A stretch of DNA of 64,000 nt, taken from assembly GCA_946415365.1 (NCBI GenBank), contig CAMKSE010000002.1, positions 248,001 to 312,000 on the forward strand. Reading direction: 5' to 3'. The first letter of the stretch is position 1; each line of letters opens with the position of its first letter. A model generated the notes under the pieces. The model did no database searches. It worked only from the letters and a program-made list of their open reading frames with translations, and had not been told where the DNA came from. Positions 20,407 through 28,563 of the stretch are shown in pieces. This DNA is from an uncultured Prevotellaceae bacterium (GTDB taxonomy: Bacteria > Bacteroidota > Bacteroidia > Bacteroidales > Bacteroidaceae). A program made the position numbers and the translations under genes.

Positions 20407-21834
20407 ATGAAATTAAAGATGATATTGGCGGCCTGTCTGATGAGTACAGCCGCAATGGCGCAGACAGACCCCGTCGTGATGACTGTAAACGGGGTTGACG
20501 TCACTCGTTCGGAGTTCGAATATTCATTCAATAAGAATAACAGCGACGGTGTCATCGACAAGAAGGGTGTTGAGGAGTATGCCGATCTGTACGCCGTCTA
20601 TAAGATGAAGGTGGCAGCGGCGCTCGATGCACAGCTTGACACGCTCACGTCGTTCAAGGATGAGTTTGCCATGTACCGTGACCAACAGGTAATGCCTACG
20701 ATGGTTACAGATGCCCTGGTGCTGCAGGAGGCACGTAACGCCTATGAACGTACCAAGGAGGCCATCGGCGACCGCGGTTTGATCCGTCCGGCCTATATCT
20801 TCCTGAAACTCTCGACGAAGGCTACACCAGAACAGCAGAAGACCGTCAGCCAGCGTGCTGACTCTGTTTGGCAGGCTGTCAAGGACGGCGCCGACTTTGC
20901 TGAGTTATGTAAGGCTGTGTCGCAGGATATGCGTACTGCAGGCAGGGGCGGAGAACTGCCCTGGATGGGTCCCAATCAGGCATTCCCCGAGTTTGAGGAG
21001 GCAGCCTATGCCCTGCAGCCGGGAGAGCTGAGCCGTCCTGTGTTAGGTCCTGATGGCTACTATATCATTTTGATGAAAGAGCGTAAGCAGCTGGAGCCTT
21101 TTGAGGAGTTGAAGGATCAGATCGTGAAGTCCTTCGAGCAGCAGGGCATCCGCGATGCCATCGCCCGTCAGATTGTCAGTGAGGCTGTTGCCAGCTCAAA
21201 CGGTGAGATCACCGAGAAGCAGTATATGACACTTCGTGCCGACTCTCTGGGAGCCGTCGACAGCGACATGAAATATCTGATACAGGAATACCATGACGGT
21301 CTGTTGGTCTATGAGATCAGTAACCGTCAGGTATGGGAGAAGGCGTCTAAGGATGACGTTGCGCTCGATGCCTGGTTTAAGACTCACAAGAAGAACTTCG
21401 CCTGGACGGAGCCCCGTTTCAAGGGTATTGCCTATCATGTGAAGGATAAGGCCGACGTGAAGGCTGTCAAGAAGTGTGTGAAGAATCTTCCTTTCTCCGA
21501 GTGGGCTGATGCTTTGCGTAAGACCTTCAATCCCGACTCCATCATCCGTATCAGGGTGGAACAGGGCATCTTCAAGGTTGGTGACAGCCGCCTGGTGGAC
21601 CATAAGATCTTCAGGACCGCCTTGGATCAGCCTGTAGAGGTGAATCCCGACTATCCTATCGACGCTGTCTACGGAAAGAAACTGAAGAAATATCCGGAAG
21701 ACTACACCGACGTGCGTCCCCAGGTAGTGGCCGACTTACAGGAATACATGGAGAAAGAGTGGGTTGCCACCCTGCGCGAGCGTTATCCCGTGAAGATCTA
21801 TGGCGATGTATTGAAAACAGTAAACCAACACTGA
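20407..21834 (+). CDS. parvulin-type peptidylprolyl isomerase
   Basis: A periplasmic folding catalyst of 475 residues with signal peptide MKLKMILAACLMSTAAMAQ. One PpiC/rotamase domain spans about residues 120-235 (RPAYIFLKLS, ADFAELCKAVSQDMRTAGRGGELPW, GPDGYYIILMKER). A long C-terminal region (RQVWEKASKDDVALDAWFKTHKKNFAW) is typical of Bacteroidetes homologues. The next gene, a two-domain SurA-like isomerase, begins in its stop codon (TGATG), so the two are coupled. The pair probably assists folding of outer-membrane proteins. Confidence 0.92.
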   Translation: MKLKMILAACLMSTAAMAQTDPVVMTVNGVDVTRSEFEYSFNKNNSDGVIDKKGVEEYADLYAVYKMKVAAALDAQLDTLTSFKDEFAMYRDQQVMPTMVTDALVLQEARNAYERTKEAIGDRGLIRPAYIFLKLSTKATPEQQKTVSQRADSVWQAVKDGADFAELCKAVSQDMRTAGRGGELPWMGPNQAFPEFEEAAYALQPGELSRPVLGPDGYYIILMKERKQLEPFEELKDQIVKSFEQQGIRDAIARQIVSEAVASSNGEITEKQYMTLRADSLGAVDSDMKYLIQEYHDGLLVYEISNRQVWEKASKDDVALDAWFKTHKKNFAWTEPRFKGIAYHVKDKADVKAVKKCVKNLPFSEWADALRKTFNPDSIIRIRVEQGIFKVGDSRLVDHKIFRTALDQPVEVNPDYPIDAVYGKKLKKYPEDYTDVRPQVVADLQEYMEKEWVATLRERYPVKIYGDVLKTVNQH

Positions 21835-23264
21835 TGAAGAAGACAAGAAATCAGATTATAACCCTGCTCGTAGGCCTCCCCTTCTTCGGGGCGGCCTTCG
21901 CTGGTAATCCGGGCGTATTCAGTGTTTCCGATGTGACGGCTTCCGACAGCGACTCCATCCATCTTGGGACAGTCATCGACGAAGTGATATGGGTTGTGGG
22001 CGACGAGGCCATATTGAAGTCCGACGTGGAGACGATGCGTATGCAGGCAGCCATGGAGGGTCAGAAGTGGAATGGCGACCCCGACTGTGTCATTCCCGAG
22101 CAGATAGCGGTACAGAAACTGTTCAAGCATCAGGCACAGATTGACAGTATCGAGGTGACGGATGCCGATGTGGCTTCTGAGGTGGAACAGTACATCAACT
22201 ACTGGCTCGAGATGGTCGACGGCTCGCGTGAGCGTCTGGAGGAGTACCGTCATAAGCCTCTTTCCCAGATCCGCAATGACCTGCGTGAAGACCTGAAAGA
22301 CCGTCAGATGGTACAGAAGATGAAGCGTAAACTCGTGGAGGATATCGCCGTTACGCCCGCAGAGGTGCGCCGCTACTTCAAGGACCTGCCTCAGGACAGT
22401 CTGCCCTTCGTACCGACGGAAGTGGAGGTGGAGATTATCCAGAATACGCCTAAGATAACCACCGAGGAGCTGAACCGTGTGAAGGATGAACTCCGCGAAT
22501 ATACCGACCGTGTGAACAAGGGCGACGCAACGTTCCAGACCCTTGCCCGTCTCTATTCCGAGGATCCTGGCACCGCTCGCCGCGGTGGAGAACTCGGCTT
22601 CTCCGGACGTGGCATGCTCGACCCGGCTTTTGCAGCAGTAGCCTTCAACCTCACCGATCCGAAGAAGGTGTCTAAGATTGTGGAGTCGGAGTTCGGATTC
22701 CACATCATACAGCTCATCGAGAAGCGTGGCGACAAGGTCAACGTACGCCATATCCTTAGGAAGCCCGTCGTTTCCGACGAGGCCATAGAGCGTTCTCTGG
22801 CACGTCTTGACTCCATCGCCGATGACATACGGGCAGAGAAGTTCACGTTCGAGGATGCTGCCTCGATGATCTCCGACGATAAGGATACCCGCAACAACAA
22901 AGGTCTGATGTCGAACAGCAACCCGCAGACAGGTCGTATCACCTCCCGTTTCCAGATGCAGGAACTGCCTGCCGAGGTGGCCAAGGTGGTGGATACAATG
23001 CAGGTGGGACAGGTGTCCCGCGCCTTCCAGATGATCAACCAACGTGGAAAGACGGTCTGTGTGGTGGCAAAGTTGAAGCATCGGGTGGAAGGACATAAGG
23101 CTTCCATCCAGGAGGATTTCCAGACACTGAAGGACGTGGTGGTTCAGAAACGTCAGAACGAGCGCATCCACCAATGGGTGGTCGACAAGATCAAGAGTGT
23201 CTATACACGCCTTAACGACGACTATAAAGACTGCCAGTTCGAATACGAAGGCTGGATCAAATAA
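21834..23264 (+). CDS. SurA-like periplasmic chaperone / peptidylprolyl isomerase
   Basis: A 476-residue protein with signal peptide MKKTRNQIITLLVGLPFFGAAFA. A SurA-type N-terminal chaperone region (DEVIWVVGDEAILKSDVE onward) is followed by two PpiC domains (about 180-280, ARLYSEDPGTARRGGELGF; about 285-390, NVRHILRKPVV, with SRFQMQELPAEVAKVVDTM). SurA escorts beta-barrel proteins across the periplasm. The ATG is shared with the TGA of the upstream isomerase. It ends directly at an AAAGGTAA octad repeat before the OstA-like gene. Confidence 0.92.
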   Translation: MKKTRNQIITLLVGLPFFGAAFAGNPGVFSVSDVTASDSDSIHLGTVIDEVIWVVGDEAILKSDVETMRMQAAMEGQKWNGDPDCVIPEQIAVQKLFKHQAQIDSIEVTDADVASEVEQYINYWLEMVDGSRERLEEYRHKPLSQIRNDLREDLKDRQMVQKMKRKLVEDIAVTPAEVRRYFKDLPQDSLPFVPTEVEVEIIQNTPKITTEELNRVKDELREYTDRVNKGDATFQTLARLYSEDPGTARRGGELGFSGRGMLDPAFAAVAFNLTDPKKVSKIVESEFGFHIIQLIEKRGDKVNVRHILRKPVVSDEAIERSLARLDSIADDIRAEKFTFEDAASMISDDKDTRNNKGLMSNSNPQTGRITSRFQMQELPAEVAKVVDTMQVGQVSRAFQMINQRGKTVCVVAKLKHRVEGHKASIQEDFQTLKDVVVQKRQNERIHQWVVDKIKSVYTRLNDDYKDCQFEYEGWIK

Positions 23265-23310
23265 AGGTAAAAAGGTAAAAAGGTAAAGAGGTAAAAGGGT
23301 GAAAGGGTGA
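23263..23310. repeat. tandem octads, unit AAAGGTAA to AAGGGTGA (6 copies)
   Basis: Six contiguous 8-bp units fill the whole gap between the SurA-like and OstA-like genes. The last unit supplies the GTG start codon (23307) of the OstA-like gene, and its G-rich units resemble ribosome-binding sequence. Confidence 0.8.
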
Positions 23311-25022
23311 GGAAGTCTTTCCTATATTTGCTGGCTTTGTCGTGTATACTGGTGTGTTACACCAGTCTCGACGCTTATGCCCAGAAAGGAAAGTCCAAGC
23401 GCCCAGCCCGTAGGGCGAAGGTTCAGGATACCCGTGTATATCTTGTTCATGCCGATGTGCTCCACTATGACCAGCGCCTGAATGCCGACGCCACCATCCT
23501 CAACGGTAAGGTCCACTTCACTCACCAGGGTGCGCGCCTCTATTGCGACAGCGCCTATTTCTATGAAGCCTCAAACTCGTTCGAAGCCTTCGGACACGTC
23601 AAGCTGTATCAGGGCGACACGGTATCACTTTTCAGCGACTATGCCTATTACGACGGAAACGCGCAGCTGGCACGTGCCCGCTATAACGTGGTACTCAAGC
23701 ACCGCAAGACCACGCTCTATACCGACAGCCTCGACTTCGACCGTATCTACGACAACGCCTACTTCTTCGAAGGGGGCAAGATGGTTGACGGAAAGACAAC
23801 GCTTACCTCCGACTGGGGCGAGTACAACACCAATACGAAGATGTCGGTGTTCAACTACGACGTGAAGATGAAGGACCCGCAGTTCTTCCTCACCACCGAT
23901 ACTCTCTATTACGACAACCACAACTCGGTGGCACATATCGTCGGCCCGTCCAACATCACTTCCGGCGATAGCCATATCTACTCCGAACTGGGCTATTACG
24001 ACACGAAACTCGAGCGGGCCAGGCTGATGAACCGCTCCGTGCTCAACAATAACGGTAAGATGCTTGTGGGCGACAGCGTCTATTACGACAGCAAGATGGG
24101 GTTCAGTCAGGCGTTCTACGATGTCGTCTACGTCGACTCCCTGAACCGCAACAAACTGACGGGCAACTACGGCGAGTATTACGAGGATACGGGCTATGCC
24201 ATGTGTACCGACAGCGCGGTGGCCATCGACTACTCCCAGGGTGACTCGCTTTTCATGCACGCCGACACGTTCCGCATCGTCACCTTCAACATCGACACCG
24301 ACTCCATGTACCGCAAGATCCACGCCTATCACCACGTCCGCGCCTTCCGCAGAGACGTCCAGGCGGTGTGCGACTCGCTGGTCTACAACTCTCAGGACTC
24401 CTGCATGACGCTCTACCATGACCCGATCATGTGGAACAACGGCCAGCAGCTGGTGGGCGACCTGGTGAATATCTATATGCGTGACTCGGTCGTCGACCAT
24501 GCCCATGTCATTGGTAACGCCTTCTCCATCCAGCATCTCAAGAGTGACACCGCCTGCTACAACCAGCTCTCGTCGAAGGAGATGTTCGCATTCTTCATCG
24601 AAGGGAAGATCCATGAGGCCAGGGCGAAGGACAATGTGCTCATCGGCTACTTCTTCGAGGAGGGCGACAGCATCCCTATCATCTACAATTACCAGGAGAC
24701 CTCCGAACTGCGTATGTTTCTGAAGGACAGCAAGCTGGAGCGTGTGTGGACTCCCAAGACCTCCGGCACGATGTATCCCCTGAATCAGATTCCTGCCGAC
24801 CGCCGGCGTCTGCCTGGTTTCGCATGGTACGACTATGTCCGTCCCATTAACCGCTACGATATCTTCAACTGGCGTGGAAAGAATAATAAGAAAGGAAAAG
24901 GCGAAAAAGAGAAAGACTTGGATTTGCCGCTTGCTGCCAAAGAATCGCAAGAACCTGTTCCCGAAGAGTCACAAGAACCTGTTCCCGAAGAGTCGCAAGA
25001 ACCTGTTCCCGCCACAGAGTAA
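23307..25022 (+). CDS. OstA/LptA-like organic solvent tolerance protein
   Basis: A 571-residue exported protein. The start is GTG, giving signal peptide MRKSFLYLLALSCILVCYTSLDAYAQ; no ATG precedes it in frame. The body is a repeated beta-jellyroll pattern of the OstA/LptA/LptD N-terminal type (DATILNGKVHFTHQGARLYCDSAYFY, FEAFGHVKLYQGDTVSLFSD, NGKMLVGDSVYYDS), which in LptA binds and conducts LPS. Its position after two isomerases suggests outer-membrane assembly. The C terminus has three copies of an 8-residue repeat ESQEPVPE (from about residue 546), preceded by a Lys-rich stretch. Confidence 0.87.
   Translation: MRKSFLYLLALSCILVCYTSLDAYAQKGKSKRPARRAKVQDTRVYLVHADVLHYDQRLNADATILNGKVHFTHQGARLYCDSAYFYEASNSFEAFGHVKLYQGDTVSLFSDYAYYDGNAQLARARYNVVLKHRKTTLYTDSLDFDRIYDNAYFFEGGKMVDGKTTLTSDWGEYNTNTKMSVFNYDVKMKDPQFFLTTDTLYYDNHNSVAHIVGPSNITSGDSHIYSELGYYDTKLERARLMNRSVLNNNGKMLVGDSVYYDSKMGFSQAFYDVVYVDSLNRNKLTGNYGEYYEDTGYAMCTDSAVAIDYSQGDSLFMHADTFRIVTFNIDTDSMYRKIHAYHHVRAFRRDVQAVCDSLVYNSQDSCMTLYHDPIMWNNGQQLVGDLVNIYMRDSVVDHAHVIGNAFSIQHLKSDTACYNQLSSKEMFAFFIEGKIHEARAKDNVLIGYFFEEGDSIPIIYNYQETSELRMFLKDSKLERVWTPKTSGTMYPLNQIPADRRRLPGFAWYDYVRPINRYDIFNWRGKNNKKGKGEKEKDLDLPLAAKESQEPVPEESQEPVPEESQEPVPATE
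24942..25013 (+). repeat. 24-bp tandem coding repeat (3 copies)
   Basis: Three copies of a 24-bp unit encode ESQEPVPE at the C terminus of the OstA-like protein; the third ends in Ala. The DNA copies are nearly identical, pointing to recent tandem duplication. Confidence 0.85.
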
Positions 25023-25026
25023 TCAT

Positions 25027-25054
25027 AAAGTTCAAAGTTCAAAGCTCAAAGTTC
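25027..25054. repeat. tandem heptads, unit AAAGTTC (4 copies)
   Basis: AAAGTTC, AAAGTTC, AAAGCTC, AAAGTTC fill the gap between the OstA-like gene and mutL and end one base before the mutL ATG. Confidence 0.8.
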
Positions 25055-25055
25055 A

Positions 25056-26882
25056 ATGTCCGACGTCATCCATCTTCTTCCCGACAGCGTAGCCAACCAG
25101 ATAGCGGCTGGTGAGGTGATCCAGCGCCCTGCCTCTGTAGTGAAGGAACTGGTGGAGAACGCCGTTGATGCCGGGGCGACGACCATCCACGTGATCATCG
25201 TTGATGCCGGACGCACGTCCATCCAGGTCATCGACGACGGCAAGGGCATGTCTGAGACGGATGCCCGACTCTCTTTCGAGCGTCACGCCACATCGAAGAT
25301 CCGTCAGGCCGACGACCTCTTCGCCCTTCACACGATGGGCTTCCGTGGTGAGGCCCTGGCCTCCATCGCTGCAGTGGCCCAAGTGGAACTGCTGACGCGC
25401 CGGACCGACGACGAAGTGGGTACACGGTTGGAGATAGCTGCGTCGAAGGTGGTCAGTCAGGAGCCTGCGGCATGTCCCGTAGGCAGTAACTTCAAGGTGG
25501 AGAACCTCTTTTACAATGTACCCGCCCGGAGGAAGTTCCTCAAGTCGAATACCACCGAACTCAGCAACATCCTCATCGCCTTCGAGCGTATCGTCTTGGT
25601 TTATCCTGACCTCCACTTCATACTCCATCACAATGGTGCCGAGCTTCAGAACCTGCGCCCGGGGAGCCTTCGTCAGCGAATAGCCGATGTCTATGGCCGG
25701 CAGTTCAGCCAGGAACTCCTGCCCGTAGAAGTGCAGACCACACTCTGTAAGATCAATGGGTTTGTTGGCAAGCCGGAGTCTGCACATAAGAAGAGTGGTC
25801 ACGACTTCTTCTTCGTCAATGGCCGTTACATGCGCCATCCTTATTTCCATAAGGCCGTGGTCAGTGCCTACGACCGTCTGATACCCGAGGGCATGCAGGT
25901 GCCCTATTTCCTTTATATCGATGTCAATCCGGCTGAGGTCGATGTGAACATCCATCCCACGAAGACAGAGATCAAGTTCGAGAACGAACAGGCCATCTGG
26001 CAGGTGCTCTCCGCCACCGTGCGCGATGCCATCGGACGTTTCTGTGAGGTGCCGGCCATCGACTTCGACACACAAGGCAAGCCTGACATCCCTGTTTTTG
26101 ACCCTGTGCACGACAATATCGCTGCGCCAAAGGTCAATTACAATCCCAATTACAATCCCTTCGACCGTCCCGCAGGCTCTTCTTCCCATGCCGCGCGACC
26201 GTCGTCAGTCCCCTCCGACTGGGAACAACTTTATAAGGGAGCCGCCGCGCCTCGCAAGGACGATTCGTCACTCTTCCCTATGGATGAGGAGCATCTTCAA
26301 GCATCAGCCATCGATCTGTCTCCCCTGCACTATCAGTACAAGGGCCGCTACATCATGACTGCCGTGAAGTCGGGACTCATGGTCATCGACCAGCACCGTG
26401 CCGATGTCCGCATCCGCTATGAGCGCTATATGCAGCAGTTGGAGCACCATTCCGCCACGTCGCAGCAGTTGCTGTTCCCCGAGTCCATCTGTTTCTCGCC
26501 TGCTGAGGCTGTCGTGCTCGAGAAGATGCTGCCCAGTCTCACCGCCATCGGCTTCGACCTGTCCCCGCTTGGAGGAAACACTTTTGCCATTAACGGCATC
26601 CCCGCCGGCATTGAGGGCATCAACCCCGTATCGCTGCTGCAGCAGATGGTGACGGAAGCCTCAGGCGAAGAACAACTGAAGGCCCTCCATGCCACCGTAG
26701 CCCTCTCGCTGGCACAAAGCGTGGCCATTCCTTACGGTCAGGTACTTAATAACGACGAGATGGAACAGCTGGTAAACGAACTTTTCGCTTGCGACAACGT
26801 CAACTATACGCCATCCGGCAAGGCTATCCTCGGCATCATGCCACAGACCGATATTGAGCGACTTCTCGACGGAAAGGGTTAA
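25056..26882 (+). CDS. mutL: DNA mismatch repair protein MutL
   Basis: A 608-residue GHKL ATPase that links MutS recognition to strand removal. The N-terminal ATPase has [10 protein letters not shown] (Glu31, Asn35), DDGKGM (61-65), RHATSKI and [10 protein letters not shown]. The C-terminal dimerisation domain follows a variable linker (about 345-420). Where endonuclease MutLs have DQHAx2Ex4E, this one reads [12 protein letters not shown]: the first Glu is missing, so metal-dependent nicking is doubtful. The ATG directly follows the AAAGTTC repeats. It ends the envelope operon that begins with the 20407 isomerase. Confidence 0.95.
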   Translation: MSDVIHLLPDSVANQIAAGEVIQRPASVVKELVENAVDAGATTIHVIIVDAGRTSIQVIDDGKGMSETDARLSFERHATSKIRQADDLFALHTMGFRGEALASIAAVAQVELLTRRTDDEVGTRLEIAASKVVSQEPAACPVGSNFKVENLFYNVPARRKFLKSNTTELSNILIAFERIVLVYPDLHFILHHNGAELQNLRPGSLRQRIADVYGRQFSQELLPVEVQTTLCKINGFVGKPESAHKKSGHDFFFVNGRYMRHPYFHKAVVSAYDRLIPEGMQVPYFLYIDVNPAEVDVNIHPTKTEIKFENEQAIWQVLSATVRDAIGRFCEVPAIDFDTQGKPDIPVFDPVHDNIAAPKVNYNPNYNPFDRPAGSSSHAARPSSVPSDWEQLYKGAAAPRKDDSSLFPMDEEHLQASAIDLSPLHYQYKGRYIMTAVKSGLMVIDQHRADVRIRYERYMQQLEHHSATSQQLLFPESICFSPAEAVVLEKMLPSLTAIGFDLSPLGGNTFAINGIPAGIEGINPVSLLQQMVTEASGEEQLKALHATVALSLAQSVAIPYGQVLNNDEMEQLVNELFACDNVNYTPSGKAILGIMPQTDIERLLDGKG

Positions 26883-26941
26883 CAATTGTTAAGCCGGAGC
26901 AACTTTTCTCCTTTCGCCTTTCTCTTTTCACATCTTTTTCG

Positions 26942-26949
26942 TACCTTTG
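26942..26949 (+). promoter_or_regulatory. -7 box (TACCTTTG) for tRNA-Val
   Basis: TACCTTTGCACCCGCAATTTG lies 18 bases before the tRNA and is almost identical to the tRNA-Gln promoter region. Confidence 0.7.
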
Positions 26950-26967
26950 CACCCGCAATTTGAAAAG

Positions 26968-27042
26968 GGGCGCTTAGCTCAGTTGGTTTAGAGCATCTGC
27001 CTTACAAGCAGAGGGTCGGCGGTTCGAATCCGTCAGCGCCCA
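26968..27042 (+). tRNA. tRNA-Val (anticodon TAC)
   Basis: Acceptor GGGCGCT/AGCGCCC, D arm GCTC/GAGC, anticodon stem TCTGC/GCAGA with loop CTTACAA (anticodon TAC), T arm GGCGG TTCGAAT CCGTC. All stems pair; discriminator A, CCA not encoded. Confidence 0.95.
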
Positions 27043-27047
27043 CTTCC

Positions 27048-27086
27048 AATGTCACAAAGGGGTCAAGACACTTTGTGACATTTTTG
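27048..27086 (+). terminator. intrinsic terminator after tRNA-Val
   Basis: AATGTCACAAAG and CTTTGTGACATT form a perfect 12-bp stem with an 11-base loop, followed by TTTTTG. Confidence 0.85.
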
Positions 27087-27140
27087 TTACCCATTTAACA
27101 GAAACTGTCCATTTTTCTTGTCCGCTTCAAAAGAATTTCG

Positions 27141-27148
27141 TATCTTTG
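27141..27148 (+). promoter_or_regulatory. -7 box (TATCTTTG) for the SIMPL gene
   Basis: TATCTTTGCCGG lies 23 bases before the ATG at 27172, with CTTG about 20 bp upstream as a partial -33 element. Confidence 0.6.
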
Positions 27149-27171
27149 CCGGATGAAATGAATAGCAGCGT

Positions 27172-27864
27172 ATGAAAGAGAATCGTATTATTGCATCGGC
27201 CCTCATTGCATTGGGCATTGCGTTTATGGGCTGGTTTATCAAGGCTGGCATCGACAACTTTGCCAACAAGGATCGTAAGGTAACCGTCAAGGGTCTGGCT
27301 GAACGTGAAGTGCCTGCTGACAAAGTGACTTGGAGCATCGGCACGAAGGTGACGGGCAACGACCTGCCCCTGCTCTATGAGAGCATCAACAACCAGACGG
27401 ACAAGATCAAGAGGTTCTTGCGTCAGAATGGTCTCGATGAGAAGGAAATCACGGTCAATCCCCCTACCATCAGCGACTTGGAGGCCCGCGAATGGGGCGA
27501 CAACCAAAAGAACTTCCGTTACATCGTCAACACGACCATCACTGTGGCAACAAACAAGGTGACGGAGGTGAACAAGGCGATCTTCAAGCAGGCCGAACTG
27601 CTGAAGCAGGGCGTTGCCATTGAGAACAGCAACCCCCAATATGAGTATGCCTCTTTCCAGCAGATGAAGCCCGAGATGATGGCGGAGGCCATTAAGAACG
27701 CACAGAAGACGGCTGAGCAGTTTGCCGAGGCCAGCAAGTCGGCATTAGGCGAGATACAGACGGCAGGGCAAGGACAGTTCGAAATAGAAGACCGCGACCA
27801 GAACACACCCTACATCAAGAAACTGCGCGTGGTCACCACCATCACCTACTCGCTGAAAGACTGA
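27172..27864 (+). CDS. SIMPL-domain (DUF541) protein
   Basis: A 230-residue protein with an N-terminal membrane anchor or uncleaved signal ([18 protein letters not shown], residues 6-23) and a periplasmic SIMPL domain ([55 protein letters not shown]). Members have unclear roles in envelope stress or signalling; none can be assigned here. It is a single gene between tRNA-Val and the accessory region. Confidence 0.9.
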   Translation: MKENRIIASALIALGIAFMGWFIKAGIDNFANKDRKVTVKGLAEREVPADKVTWSIGTKVTGNDLPLLYESINNQTDKIKRFLRQNGLDEKEITVNPPTISDLEAREWGDNQKNFRYIVNTTITVATNKVTEVNKAIFKQAELLKQGVAIENSNPQYEYASFQQMKPEMMAEAIKNAQKTAEQFAEASKSALGEIQTAGQGQFEIEDRDQNTPYIKKLRVVTTITYSLKD

Positions 27865-27995
27865 TTTGATGTCTGGGCGCAAAGATACTACTTTTATTTC
27901 AAATACAAGATAGATTCTATATTTTTGTTTCTAATTAATTGTTCTACGAAATCTGGGAATTATTCCTTGATTCCCAAATTCCGTAGAAATAATGC

Positions 27996-28505
27996 TTAGG
28001 CATTGATAAACAACACCTTTCGGCGGTTGCCTTCCTTCGGCGGTCTGACGGCGAAGTGAACCCAGTAGCGACCTTTTCTGTTGCGCTCGATGAGGAGTTC
28101 GTCGAAGTCCTCTTGGCGGTCATCGGCCGTGTCGAGCAGGATGGCGGCATAGCGTATCGCCTGCTCCACACCCACGCAGCGGATGTCTACGGCGCAGCCC
28201 GTCAGATGATTGCTCGAATTAGCCCCGCCAACGGCCCTGTTCACGTCTGGTGAACGATAGCCGCTCGTGATGATGACAGGCTCCACGTTCTTCGACGTTT
28301 CATAGTCCTCGCCCGGCTTCAGGCAGTAGAGCGAGTTGTACGTGTATCGCAACTCCTCCAGCCAAGGGCACAGCCGCTTCAGGTTCTCGATCGCCTCGTG
28401 ACTCGGGATATTCCCGTCCAATGATTTCACACTTGTCTTTGTAAGCTCCCCCAAAGTGAAATTTGGGGAGAGCTTGGCTTGTTTATTTAATTCTATGTTT
28501 ACCAT
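27996..28505 (-). CDS. M15-family D,D-peptidase (endolysin-like)
   Basis: A 169-residue peptidoglycan peptidase without a signal peptide. The M15A zinc ligands are visible: His100 and Asp107 in SSNHLTGCAVDIR, and His150 in YWVHF. The upstream helper motif is ITSGYRSPDVNRAVGG. Such M15 or amidase genes occur beside HU-like and VirE genes at many Bacteroidetes loci and resemble phage lysins. The leader before the ATG carries a 22-base element repeated at 36379-36400. With no signal peptide, release would need lysis or another route. It is last in the minus-strand accessory run. Confidence 0.9.
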   Translation of the reverse strand: MVNIELNKQAKLSPNFTLGELTKTSVKSLDGNIPSHEAIENLKRLCPWLEELRYTYNSLYCLKPGEDYETSKNVEPVIITSGYRSPDVNRAVGGANSSNHLTGCAVDIRCVGVEQAIRYAAILLDTADDRQEDFDELLIERNRKGRYWVHFAVRPPKEGNRRKVLFINA

Positions 28506-28517
28506 ACTATAAAAACT

Positions 28518-28539
28518 TAAATGTCAGGAGTGAATAAGT
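28518..28539 (-). promoter_or_regulatory. shared 22-base leader element, copy 1 (before the M15 gene)
   Basis: Read on the minus strand, the 58-base gap between the primase-helicase and M15 genes contains a 22-base sequence with core TTCACTCCTGACAT. An identical copy in the same orientation relative to transcription lies at 36379-36400 on the plus strand. It may be a transcript leader or protein-binding site common to both halves of the accessory region. Confidence 0.6.
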
Positions 28540-28563
28540 AATAAGTGGAATGAATTAGCCACT

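Noticed and set aside
23625..24950. Long (441-codon) minus-strand frame opposite the OstA-like gene
   Set aside because: It mirrors the codon pattern of the OstA-like gene, which has a signal peptide and family repeats; the antisense protein has no recognisable domain.
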